Assembly: GCA_025055455.1 (NCBI GenBank)
Contig: JANWXD010000023.1
Span: 1-62,290, forward strand
Direction of reading: 5' to 3'
Origin: Bryobacteraceae bacterium
Lineage (GTDB): Bacteria; Acidobacteriota; Terriglobia; Bryobacterales; Bryobacteraceae
DNA: 62,290 nucleotides
Shown piece after piece: positions 18,265 through 26,172 of this stretch. How positions within the stretch are numbered: position 1 is the first letter of the stretch; each line of letters begins with the position of its first letter. Under the pieces are notes generated by a model, which saw only the letters and a list, made by a program, of their open reading frames with translations, searched no databases and was not told where the DNA came from. A program made the position numbers and the translations under genes.

Positions 18265-18702
18265 CTAGTTTTCGTTCACTGGGATCGGGATAGGCTTTTG
18301 GCCCTGGTGAGGGTGGTGCGGTCCGGCATACACCCGAAGCTTCCGGTACATCTTCTTGCCGAGCTTTGTTTTGGGCAGCATGCCATAGATAGCGTCTTCC
18401 AGCAACTTGACAGGCCGACGAGCCCGGCGCTGCCGCGCCGTTTCTTCGATCAGTCCGCCGGGGTAGCCGGTGTGATGCCGGTAAACTTTCTGATCTTCCT
18501 TCCGGCCCGTCAGCTTCACCTTCGCGGCGTTGATCACGACCACGTGATCGCCAGTATCGAGAAAGGGCGTGTAGTACGGCTTATGCTTGCCCATTAGCAG
18601 GGTGGCGGCCTTGCTAGCAATCCGGCCTAGGACCGCGTTCTCGGCATCCAGCAGGTACCACCGCCGCTCCACGCGCTCCGCGGACGGAAACGTCGTGCTC
18701 AT
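18265..18702 (-). CDS. rplM: Ribosomal protein L13
   Basis: A 145-residue L13, one of the early assembly proteins of the 50S subunit. Typical segments are [52 protein letters not shown], and [20 protein letters not shown]. The ATG at 18702 has GGGAGGGG about 10 nt upstream. First gene of the rplM-rpsI unit, with a strong promoter at 18739-18768. Confidence 0.97.
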   Translation of the reverse strand: MSTTFPSAERVERRWYLLDAENAVLGRIASKAATLLMGKHKPYYTPFLDTGDHVVVINAAKVKLTGRKEDQKVYRHHTGYPGGLIEETARQRRARRPVKLLEDAIYGMLPKTKLGKKMYRKLRVYAGPHHPHQGQKPIPIPVNEN

Positions 18703-18738
18703 GAATAGACAACCCCTCCCGGCGTCTCTAAAACAAAC

Positions 18739-18768
18739 AGCCTAGCCGAGAAAGCACGCCCGTGTCAA
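18739..18768 (-). promoter_or_regulatory. Promoter of rplM-rpsI
   Basis: A perfect -35 TTGACA (18768-18763), an 18-nt spacer and -10 TAGGCT (18744-18739). Transcription should begin near 18732, giving a ~30-nt leader that contains the Shine-Dalgarno of rplM. In contrast to most other promoters seen here it produces a leadered mRNA. Confidence 0.6.
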
Positions 18769-18856
18769 ATTGTCCCAGCCGCTCTCTGCAAAACAGGACG
18801 ACCGGCGCAAGCCACGCGCGGGCGCTAGTCGGCTAGCATGGCCTAGGGAGGCGGCG

Positions 18857-19753
18857 ATGGACAAGGCACGCGTGGGGTTCGTTGGGTTTGGCGAGGTGGG
18901 GGCAGCGCTGGCTCAGAGGACTCTCGAACACGGCGCGGAGGTATTGGCTTATGACATTCGGCTCGAGGAGGAGAACGGGCGTCGGGAACTCCAGGCTCGG
19001 AACCCGGGCGTACGCTTCGCACCGCTTCCCGCTGTGATCTCCGACTCCGCGTACGTGCTGGCCGCCGTCCCTACGCAGGCCTGCCGGGCGGTCGCGGCGC
19101 AAGCGGCTTCTTATCTGCGGGCCGGCCACGTCTACGTGGACTTGGCCACGATTCGTCCCAGTTTGAAAAGGGAAATCGCCGGCCTGATCTCCTCGACGGG
19201 CGCAGCCTTCGTCGAGGGCGCGATCCTGGACGCCGTAGGGGTCGCCGGCGCCACCGCCGTAATCCTCCTCGGGGGCGCGCGCGGACGCGAGGCTGCGGAG
19301 TTCCTTTACCGTATGGGGCTGAACGCGCGGTTCTATTCCACAGAAATCGGCCGAGCCTCGGCGTTCCAGCTGCTGCGCAGTATCTTCTCTAGGGGAGCGG
19401 AAGCTCTGGTCTTGGAGATGCTGATTGCGGCCGCTCGCGCCGGTCTCACGCAAAGCCTCTGGGACGATGTCACCGCATTCCTCGACCGCAACCGGTTTGA
19501 AACGGTCGCCGGCGATTGGGTGCGAACCCATCCCGCCGCGTGCGAGCGCCGCTACTGGGAGCTCGTCGAGGTGCGCGAGACCCTACGGGAGCTCGGGTTG
19601 GATCCGGTCATGACGCGGGCCGCCGAGAGCTTCTTTGAACGTTCCCGCTGGCTGGGGCTTCGGCAAGCCTTTCCCGCAAAGCCGGAAACCGTCGAGCCCG
19701 TCGTCCAGCTCATGATGCGGCGCCTTACTGGCTCCGAGGATGCTTGCAAGTAA
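18857..19753 (+). CDS. 6-phosphogluconate dehydrogenase-like NAD(P)-binding protein (DUF1932 type)
   Basis: A 298-residue dehydrogenase with an N-terminal Rossmann fold (VGFVGFGEVGAALAQR, GxGxxG at about residues 7-14) and the beta-hydroxyacid dehydrogenase arrangement: LAAVPTQACR, YVDLATIRPSLKREI, FVEGAILDAVGVAGA. The C-terminal part (FYSTEIGRASAFQLLRSIFSRGAEALVLE, about 160-188) has the conserved lysine position occupied by a non-lysine residue, and looks like the DUF1932 helical domain. Substrate unknown. ATG 18857 has GGGAGGCGG just upstream. Transcribed away from the ribosomal genes. Confidence 0.8.
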   Translation: MDKARVGFVGFGEVGAALAQRTLEHGAEVLAYDIRLEEENGRRELQARNPGVRFAPLPAVISDSAYVLAAVPTQACRAVAAQAASYLRAGHVYVDLATIRPSLKREIAGLISSTGAAFVEGAILDAVGVAGATAVILLGGARGREAAEFLYRMGLNARFYSTEIGRASAFQLLRSIFSRGAEALVLEMLIAAARAGLTQSLWDDVTAFLDRNRFETVAGDWVRTHPAACERRYWELVEVRETLRELGLDPVMTRAAESFFERSRWLGLRQAFPAKPETVEPVVQLMMRRLTGSEDACK

Positions 19754-19779
19754 CGGGGTCCTGCCGTTCGCGCCACGCT

Positions 19780-20211
19780 TCATGGCTCGCGCCGGTTCCT
19801 GATTCCATACAGCGCCGGATATGCCTCGCGCATCTCGTGCGCCGCCCGCAGCACGGAGCTCAGCGGCACGATGGGTCCCGCGCCGATGCCGGGGCACAGC
19901 TTCGCGGCCTGCCGCCACGCCGTGCGGCTGCTGACCAGCTCCGGCCAGAATGGATAGGCGCGACACTGCGTGGGCTTCACGGGATGGATCGAACAGCCGT
20001 CTTCTCGGAGAAAAGGACATTGCGATCCGGGCGGCTTCCGCAAACGCAGTCGGCGGCGCGTGCGGTACACATAGCGCGTCTCGAACTCGCTCGGACTCAT
20101 CTTCAGCCACGCCGCCGCGCGCCGCAGATCGTCTTCGGTCAAATACACAAACCCGGTGGCGCGGCAGCAGGCCGTGCAGCCCGGCTGGCACGCAAACCGG
20201 AGCCCTTCCAT
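19780..20211 (-). CDS. YkgJ-type cysteine cluster protein
   Basis: A 143-residue member of the zinc- or iron-chelating YkgJ/CxxCxxCC family. The cysteine cluster FACQPGCTACCRATG is at residues 6-20, with further ligands in SQCPFLREDGCSIHPVKPTQCRAYPFWP (about 60-87). The family's role is undefined; some members guard metal or modify protein. The ATG at 20211 lies one base after the stop of the xylanase gene (TGACATG), so this cytosolic protein is translated from the same mRNA as an exported xylanase. Confidence 0.85.
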   Translation of the reverse strand: MEGLRFACQPGCTACCRATGFVYLTEDDLRRAAAWLKMSPSEFETRYVYRTRRRLRLRKPPGSQCPFLREDGCSIHPVKPTQCRAYPFWPELVSSRTAWRQAAKLCPGIGAGPIVPLSSVLRAAHEMREAYPALYGIRNRREP

Positions 20212-20212
20212 G

Positions 20213-22714
20213 TCATTCAATGGCGATGGTGACGCCATCCTGGCTCGCAGCGCCGCCAACCGAAACCCTGAGCGGCACGCCAGGACCGGACGGGGCTTCG
20301 AGCGGCACACGCACATTCAGTTGCACAACGCCCGGGTACACAAGGCCGGCCCAGTTGTCGGCAAAGCGACTCTCGACTCCTCCGAAGGTGACGACCACAG
20401 GCAGCGTCGGCGGCGGGTGGTTGGGAAACACGGGCAGGAGCCCGTCTTCGATCTCCGGTGAGGTCGCCCCGGCGCCCGTGATCCACAGACTCACGAACCT
20501 CCCCTTCCGGGCTGGCCGCTCGGAGGAGTTCAGAGACGTACTCCCCTCATCACCCACATTGACCGCCGCCGCCGGCCCTCGCCCGGTCGCATCGCGGGTG
20601 AACACGCCCGGTGCTGCCGCGGCCACCGGCAAGACGACGGTGTTCGAGCGAACCCCGAGATACTCGACAGCGATGGCGGTAGTGCCGCCGGCGGGGCGCG
20701 GCACGACGGCGCTCGCCTGCCCGGCCAGCGCGTAGACCATGGGCGCCGGCAGTCCGTCGAACAGCACGCGCGTGTCGCCGACGATCCGGGGAAGGCGGCC
20801 CGAGGTATCGTACTCCGCTACCGCAAGGGAGGCCGGACCGAATCCACGCCCGAAGATGGTCACCAACTCGCCCGGGGCCACCGCGCCGCCCCGGAAGCTG
20901 GCTGCGTTGACGATCCCCTCCTCCGTAATCGCGGGTGCCGGCGCTTTGCCGGCGACCAGATGATTGACCTCGCGCGAAGCGACTTTCAGTGGATACGTCC
21001 GGGTCGTTCCGCCCGCCGTGATTTCGACTTCGTAATCGCCGAGGAAACCTCGCGTGCGGAAGGTCCCGTCCGCCCCGGTCATGCCCGCAACGTCGGTCCA
21101 CCATTTGTTGAAAATCAGCTCCTGCCAGACTTCGCCGTTCGGCTTGATGCTCCAGTCGCGGCGGTACATAGCCGCTTCCGGGCGCCAGTGGCGTCCCTCC
21201 CAAAAGCCCCAAATCAGAAATCCCGTGACCGCCGGGTGGCTGAAGCAGACCGTCAGGAAATCGCGCGTGTATTCCGCCTGGATCTGCTCGTCGCCGGGGG
21301 TTACATCGAACTCCGTGATTTGAAGTTCTTTGCCGAATCGGGCGAACCGGTCGAGGATCTCGAGCACCCGCTCAGGCGGCGTCAGATTCTGGTTGAAATG
21401 GCCCTGGAGCCCGATGCCGTCCAGAGGCGCTCCCGCGTCCAAGATCGCCTTGATCGTGTCGTAGTAAAAGTCCTGGTGGCGTACGTCCCAGCCGCCGGCT
21501 TCGACGATGTTGAAATCATTGATGTACAGTTTGACGCCGGGGTCGGCCTCGCGCGCCTTCTGAAACCAGACGGCGATCTCCGCGTCCCCCAACAGCGCTT
21601 GCACGTCCCGGCTGGTGTACGGCTCGTTCAGCACGTCCCACTCCGTGACTTTGCCCTTCGTCCAGGTCATGATTTCCCGGATGTGATCGTAGATCCGTTG
21701 GCGCAAAGCGTCGCGATTGCCTGCGTTCAACAGACTCACGACATCGGGAGGCAGGTTCCCGCGGTCCGGCCAGATCACATTGTGTCCGCGGATGTCGGTA
21801 ATGCCGCGGGCGGGAAGCCACTCCAGGGCGAACGCGGCGGAATTGCGGCTCCAGGTCTCCCAAAACGGCCACTTCAGGTCATTTTCGAGCACGACCTTGT
21901 TGAACAGCTTGGGAATCATCTCCTGGTACTTCTGTCCGGCAGGCGAATTGTCCATCAATCCGTGGCCCGCCACGGCGCTGCCGAATCCGAAGGCATGCCG
22001 CTTCATCCGAACGCGCACCTGCGCTCCCGCCACGGGATTGCCCTGGTCATCCCGCACCGCCACCACAATGTCTCCCTTGCGGATCCTCTCGATGCGCTCT
22101 TCGGCGGCCTTGCGCCAAGGCGCGTCCGCTTCCCGTCCGGAATACGGCCACACGGTGAGCCCGAGCTGGCGGTAAGGCACGTTCGGCCCGTAGTTGACGA
22201 CCGACAGCCCGCCGATCTCGATCTCCTGCGGGCCGAACGTCACCCAGAAGCTGATGTTGTATCCCTCCGGGCCCGTTCCCCGGTACGTTTCGCGCATCGT
22301 GAACGGGATCTCGACTTTTTTCCACTCGGCGCCGGCCCCGGTCGTGAATTCAGCCGATTTGGTCCACGGCTCGCGTCCTTTTTCCACCACGAAGGTCGTC
22401 AGCCCTACGCCGCGCTGCGAGGTCAGCGTCCGCATCCAGAACACCGCGAGCACCGTGTCACCTTGATTGGCCGGCCGCGTGTTAAAGCACCGCGCGCGGA
22501 TGTCCCAGGGGTTGGCCGAATCGAACGGCGTGCGGATGCGCAGGGCTCGGTCAAAGCCCGGCCCGCTCACGCTCACGACCGAGAGATTCTGGGCCGGCGC
22601 GCCGCTCATCGAAAAGCAGGCCAGGGGGTCCCCGGGGATCAGGGAGGTCGGCTGCTGGGCCAGGACGGCGCCGGCGACGAACAATCCCGCCATCCACACC
22701 GGCAGCCTCATCAT
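20213..22714 (-). CDS. Secreted GH10 endo-1,4-beta-xylanase with C-terminal TIGR03437 domain
   Basis: An 833-residue exported enzyme. A signal peptide (about residues 1-19) is followed by a ~180-residue beta-sandwich, CBM-like domain, then a GH10 barrel (about 240-540). The catalytic residues are visible: acid/base Glu in VTEWDVLNEPY (about 350-360) and nucleophile Glu in LQITEFDV (about 460-467), with RGHNVIW and GIGLQGHFN also typical. After a short Ig-like part, the last ~230 residues (from IVNAASFRGGAVAPGELV) are the Solibacter-type TIGR03437 domain of unknown role, probably for surface attachment. A TACAGT box ends 5 nt before ATG 22714. Confidence 0.92.
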   Translation of the reverse strand: MMRLPVWMAGLFVAGAVLAQQPTSLIPGDPLACFSMSGAPAQNLSVVSVSGPGFDRALRIRTPFDSANPWDIRARCFNTRPANQGDTVLAVFWMRTLTSQRGVGLTTFVVEKGREPWTKSAEFTTGAGAEWKKVEIPFTMRETYRGTGPEGYNISFWVTFGPQEIEIGGLSVVNYGPNVPYRQLGLTVWPYSGREADAPWRKAAEERIERIRKGDIVVAVRDDQGNPVAGAQVRVRMKRHAFGFGSAVAGHGLMDNSPAGQKYQEMIPKLFNKVVLENDLKWPFWETWSRNSAAFALEWLPARGITDIRGHNVIWPDRGNLPPDVVSLLNAGNRDALRQRIYDHIREIMTWTKGKVTEWDVLNEPYTSRDVQALLGDAEIAVWFQKAREADPGVKLYINDFNIVEAGGWDVRHQDFYYDTIKAILDAGAPLDGIGLQGHFNQNLTPPERVLEILDRFARFGKELQITEFDVTPGDEQIQAEYTRDFLTVCFSHPAVTGFLIWGFWEGRHWRPEAAMYRRDWSIKPNGEVWQELIFNKWWTDVAGMTGADGTFRTRGFLGDYEVEITAGGTTRTYPLKVASREVNHLVAGKAPAPAITEEGIVNAASFRGGAVAPGELVTIFGRGFGPASLAVAEYDTSGRLPRIVGDTRVLFDGLPAPMVYALAGQASAVVPRPAGGTTAIAVEYLGVRSNTVVLPVAAAAPGVFTRDATGRGPAAAVNVGDEGSTSLNSSERPARKGRFVSLWITGAGATSPEIEDGLLPVFPNHPPPTLPVVVTFGGVESRFADNWAGLVYPGVVQLNVRVPLEAPSGPGVPLRVSVGGAASQDGVTIAIE

Positions 22715-22719
22715 CCGCT

Positions 22720-22725
22720 ACTGTA
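22720..22725 (-). promoter_or_regulatory. Overlapping divergent -10 boxes within GCTACTGTAGC
   Basis: Read on the minus strand TACAGT ends 5 nt before the xylanase ATG. Read on the plus strand TACTGT (22719-22724) lies 23 nt before the THEP1 gene, which has its own Shine-Dalgarno. The 11-bp palindrome GCTACTGTAGC puts both -10 boxes on the same bases. Confidence 0.35.
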
Positions 22726-22747
22726 GCCAACGGGAGGCGGCTTGCGC

Positions 22748-23284
22748 ATGGTTTGGAATTTCCTCCTTACGGGTCCGCCCGGGTGCGGCAAGACTACCGT
22801 GCTCCGCCGCGTGGTCGAGCGGCTCGATGAGCTACGCGTGGCGGGATTTTACACCGAGGAGATGCGCGAGCGCGGCCGGCGCGTGGGTTTTCGCGCGGCC
22901 GGATGGAACGGCGGCGAGGCAATCCTGGCGCACGTGGATCTGGTGTCCGAGATTCGGGTGGGCAAATACGGCGTCGATCCGGCCGCGCTCGCGGGACTAA
23001 TCGCCTCCGAACTGGGCCGGCCGCCGGCCGACGTGGATCTCTACGTCGTGGACGAGATCGGCAAAATGGAGTGCTACAGCCCCGAGTTCGTTGCCGCGGT
23101 GCGCCGTGTGTTGGACGCGCCGTCGCCGGTGCTGGCCACCGTCACGTTGCGGGACGAGGGTTTTCCAGCCGAGGTCAAAGCGCGGCGCGACGCTGAGTTG
23201 TTCGTGGTCTCCCCAGCGAATCGGGACCGCCTCCCGCCGGAGCTGGCCGAGAAGATCCGAGCGGTCGTCGGAGGCTGTCGGTAG
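22748..23284 (+). CDS. THEP1-type nucleoside-triphosphatase
   Basis: A 178-residue P-loop NTPase of the THEP1 family. Walker A is LLTGPPGCGKTTVL (about residues 6-19); the family-specific GFYTEEMRERGRRVGF (about 34-49), the VGKYGVDP segment and the Walker B YVVDEIGKMECYSPEF (about 100-115) are all present. The protein hydrolyses NTPs; its cellular role in bacteria is unclear. ATG 22748 is preferred over TTG 22742 because GGGAGGCGG sits at a proper distance only from the ATG. Confidence 0.9.
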   Translation: MVWNFLLTGPPGCGKTTVLRRVVERLDELRVAGFYTEEMRERGRRVGFRAAGWNGGEAILAHVDLVSEIRVGKYGVDPAALAGLIASELGRPPADVDLYVVDEIGKMECYSPEFVAAVRRVLDAPSPVLATVTLRDEGFPAEVKARRDAELFVVSPANRDRLPPELAEKIRAVVGGCR

Positions 23285-23387
23285 CGGCGGGCCTTGTGAT
23301 CTATTCCCGATTCGCACGTGGGACAGCTTCCGAGCCCTTCGCTGCCCGTATCGACCGAACGCCCGCGTCGCAGGCCGCTTCGGCGCC

Positions 23388-24509
23388 TCACTTTCCGAAG
23401 ACGTCGCGGAAGTAGCGCACCCAATTGCGCCCCAGAATTTTCTCGATGTCCGCTTCTTTGTAGCCACGGCGCCCCAGCGCGCGAGCCACCGTGCGGAAGC
23501 GGTCCGGGCGGTCCAGCTCGGGAATCCACGGTGGCCAGCGCACTCGGTAGACCGGTTTGAAGATCTTCAGGCGCGGCAAGTACCATGTTTCGCGCGTCTC
23601 GGTGGCTTGGATGCCGCGAATGTGAAAGTCGCTGGCCAAACCGACGTGCTCGATGCCACAGACCTTCACGGCGTGGTCGATGTGTCGCAGAAAATCCTCG
23701 AGCGAGGTGTCCGGCCTCGGCCCGACAAAGTAGCCCAGGGCGACGATGCCGGTGACCCCGCCGCGGTCGGCGAGCGCCCGGAGCTGCCGGTCCGACTTGG
23801 CGCGGACGTGGTCGTAGATTGCTTTGCACATGGTGTGCGTGAAGCAGGGCGGCCGGCGCGAAACCGCGATGGCGTCGTCCGTGGTCTGCTCGCCGCAGTG
23901 CGACAGATCGACGGCGATGCCGAGCGCGTTCATGCGTTCGACGCAGGCGATGCCGAAATCCGACAGGCCAGCGTTGGTCCGCTCCGTGCAGCCGTCGCCG
24001 AGCAGGTTGCGGGAATTGTACGTGAGCTGGATCACCCGCGCGCCGGCGGCATAGAGCTGGTCGAGATGGCTGAGATCGTCTTCGATGACCGTGGCGTTCT
24101 GAAAGCCGAGCAGCACGGCCAGCTTCCCTTCGCGCTTGGCGCGTTCGACATCCGCCGCCGCCGTGCAGTGAATGAGCGTGTCGGCATGTTCGGCGAAGCG
24201 GCGGCGCCAGGCTTGCAGCGCTCGCATGCCCACGGCGAAATTCCGGTTGGGGAGACTGGTATGGATAGCGGTGTAGCCGGACTCCCGCCAGGCGACGCGG
24301 TCGGCTTCGGCCCACTCGGTGAGGCACAGGGCGTCCACGACGACGGCGCGGTCGAACAGCTCATCCGGGCGCGCCTGCGAGGCCGCCGCAGCGGCTTCGA
24401 GAAACTCGCGTCGCGTCAGTCCGGGGGTCGGGCCAGAGGGGGCGCCCAGGTTCCCCGGGGGTTTGACAACCCCGGCCCGGCTTTGGTGAAATAACGGTTG
24501 ATCCGCCAC
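23388..24509 (-). CDS. M19 (renal dipeptidase-like) family protein with changed first metal motif
   Basis: A metal-dependent hydrolase of the M19 family, 373 residues if started at GTG 24509. Family marks seen are TYNSRNLLGDGC (about residues 162-173), GLSDFGIACVERMNALGIAVDLSHC, PPCFTHTM (the usual SHS region) and HVGLASDFHIRG with the metal-site Asp. The N-terminal HxD pair of typical members (DGHNDL) is replaced by VVDALCLTEW, so the two-metal site may be altered. A Tat-like LTRREFLEAAAAASQA starts at about 24419, so the true start could be a CTG there; GTG 24509 is one base from the tRNA. Substrate unknown. Confidence 0.75.
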   Translation of the reverse strand: MADQPLFHQSRAGVVKPPGNLGAPSGPTPGLTRREFLEAAAAASQARPDELFDRAVVVDALCLTEWAEADRVAWRESGYTAIHTSLPNRNFAVGMRALQAWRRRFAEHADTLIHCTAAADVERAKREGKLAVLLGFQNATVIEDDLSHLDQLYAAGARVIQLTYNSRNLLGDGCTERTNAGLSDFGIACVERMNALGIAVDLSHCGEQTTDDAIAVSRRPPCFTHTMCKAIYDHVRAKSDRQLRALADRGGVTGIVALGYFVGPRPDTSLEDFLRHIDHAVKVCGIEHVGLASDFHIRGIQATETRETWYLPRLKIFKPVYRVRWPPWIPELDRPDRFRTVARALGRRGYKEADIEKILGRNWVRYFRDVFGK

Positions 24510-24584
24510 TCCTCAGTAGCTCAATGGTAGAGCATCCGGCTGTTAACCGGAGGGTTGCAGGTTCGAGTCCTGCCTGAGGAGCCA
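24510..24584 (+). tRNA. tRNA-Asn (anticodon GTT)
   Basis: A complete cloverleaf. The acceptor stem TCCTCAG (24510-24516) pairs with CTGAGGA (24574-24580), the anticodon stem TCCGG/CCGGA encloses the loop CTGTTAA with anticodon GTT, and the T loop is GGTTCGAGTCC. The discriminator is G and CCA is encoded (24582-24584). It starts directly beside the divergent dipeptidase start. Confidence 0.97.
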
Positions 24585-24761
24585 AATTGCTTGTCGAACG
24601 CCTCCCCGCCGAGTTGGTTTACCGCTGTTCCGCGCCGCAAATGCGCAAGTGATGGGCAGTTCGCGCCTTCCGGCCGTCTGTTTCCTAGACCGTCCCCCTG
24701 GGCCCGCCAAGCGCGCTCGCCTTCCACGATATCGGAGGCTGCGGCGGCTAGAAACCGCTTC

Positions 24762-24863
24762 TTACGCCGTCCTCACACAAACCCAGCCGGTGACGCCCAC
24801 CGTGACGGCGAGCATCACCACAAGACAGTTTCGGAAGAACTTCTGCGTCTTGGCGTCAGCCAT
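24762..24863 (-). CDS. Small single-span membrane peptide (33 residues)
   Basis: A short gene missed by length cut-offs. ATG 24863 is preceded by GGGAGGAGG, one of the strongest Shine-Dalgarno sites of the window. The product begins MADAKTQKFFRN and continues with one hydrophobic helix (CLVVMLAVTVGVTGWVCV, residues 13-30) and ends RTA. It lies 57 nt downstream of the esterase gene on the same strand, so is probably in its operon. No homologue is recalled. Confidence 0.4.
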   Translation of the reverse strand: MADAKTQKFFRNCLVVMLAVTVGVTGWVCVRTA

Positions 24864-24920
24864 GAGCCTCCTCCCGCAGCTGGGCCGGCCGTGCAATCCC
24901 CCGGCCTTCATGGCCCAACG

Positions 24921-26126
24921 TCACTGGAACAGCGCCGCCGCGAAATCCGCAAAATTGCGACGCCACAGCGGCCAGACGTGACCCACGTCGGGCACTTCTG
25001 TGTATTTGGCGTGAACGCCGATCGAATCCAAGTACGCCTTGAACTCCCGGTTGACCCGAAGGAGGATATCCGCCGTGCCGCAGGAGAGCCACAGCAGCCG
25101 AATTTGCGCGTTGGCGCGGGCATCCAACTTGGGAAATGTTTTCGGAAGTTCGCTCGCCACCAGCCGAAGCCGGTCCGGATTCGGGGGGCCCATGGGGACC
25201 GGTTTGGCCTGCGGCGGTCGGGTCCACGGCCAGAGGTTGAACGCGCCGCTGAAGGACCCTACCCAGGCAAACTTGTCGAGGTGATTGAGCCCTGCCAGAA
25301 TCGCTTGCGCTCCGCCCATGGACAGGCCCGCAATCGCCCGCTCGGTCCGTCGCGTGGAAACGTGATATCGTTTCTCCACTTGCGGCATGACCTCCTCGAG
25401 CAGGATGCGAACGAAGTTCGGCAGCATATCCTCGCGGTCAACGTCCGCCGGCCCATTGGCGGTTCCATAACCCAAGGGATTGACCATCACCATGGGCGCG
25501 GCCTTGCCTTGGTGGATGAGCGTATCCAGCGTCACATTCGCTGCCCCCACTTCGATCCAGGCGCGCGCATCGTCCCACAATCCATGCAGCAAGTACACCA
25601 CCGGGTACGGCTGCTTCCGCTTCGGATCATAGTTCGGTGGCGTGTACACGTAAAAATCCCGCTCATCACCGGCCACTGAAGAACGGAACACATGCCGCGT
25701 CACGGCGCCCCGCGGCGCGTCGGACAAAGGCGACCAAGGGATGTCGCCTGGTACGAGCACCAGGCTTCCCCGATAGCGGGCGAAGGCCGGTCTCAGCCTG
25801 GGGTTGAACGGGTCCGGTATGGTGAGCCCGTCCACGACGAACGCGTATTCGTAGAGATCGGGACGCAGCGGTCCGACGGTCGCCGACCACACCCCCTCTT
25901 CATCGTTTTGCATGGGGAGCGGCTGCGAGAAGATGCCGGTTACGGAAACCTCCTTCGCCTTCGGCGCACGGAGTCGGAACGTCACTCGACCATCCGCAGA
26001 AACCTCCGGAGAGCGCACCGGGGCAAGGGGGGTCGCGATGCCCGGTTTAGGCCGTGGCGCGGCCGGTGGGTCCTGGGCCACCGCGTTGGCGATCACAAGC
26101 AGTATCGTCAGGCAGAGTTCCGTCAT
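24921..26126 (-). CDS. Exported esterase with N-terminal CBM48-like domain (feruloyl/enterochelin esterase-like)
   Basis: A 401-residue alpha/beta hydrolase. A signal peptide (about residues 1-18) is followed by a beta-sandwich similar to isoamylase N/CBM48 (FRLRAPKAKEVSVTGIF, WSATVGPLRPDLYEYAFVVDG, about 50-105) and the esterase D-type catalytic domain (about 135-400). The nucleophile serine is in IAGLSMGGAQAIL (about 246-258); candidate Asp is in LSCGTADILL and His in PDVGHVWPLW. Domain order matches the feruloyl esterase half of xylanolytic enzymes. The xylanase gene at 20213-22714 nearby fits such a role. Substrate is inferred. Confidence 0.78.
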   Translation of the reverse strand: MTELCLTILLVIANAVAQDPPAAPRPKPGIATPLAPVRSPEVSADGRVTFRLRAPKAKEVSVTGIFSQPLPMQNDEEGVWSATVGPLRPDLYEYAFVVDGLTIPDPFNPRLRPAFARYRGSLVLVPGDIPWSPLSDAPRGAVTRHVFRSSVAGDERDFYVYTPPNYDPKRKQPYPVVYLLHGLWDDARAWIEVGAANVTLDTLIHQGKAAPMVMVNPLGYGTANGPADVDREDMLPNFVRILLEEVMPQVEKRYHVSTRRTERAIAGLSMGGAQAILAGLNHLDKFAWVGSFSGAFNLWPWTRPPQAKPVPMGPPNPDRLRLVASELPKTFPKLDARANAQIRLLWLSCGTADILLRVNREFKAYLDSIGVHAKYTEVPDVGHVWPLWRRNFADFAAALFQ

Positions 26127-26172
26127 CGCTGGCTTCCTCTCCCGCGGACACCTCCGTGCGGCCGCAGTGAAT

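Noticed and set aside
14750-18702. Ribosomal leader regulatory motifs for L13 or S2
   Set aside because: No structure I could recognise in the short leaders; only the promoter and Shine-Dalgarno are supported.
20960-22726. A 588-codon plus-strand frame opposite the xylanase
   Set aside because: Shadow frame; the GH10 catalytic motifs lie on the minus strand.
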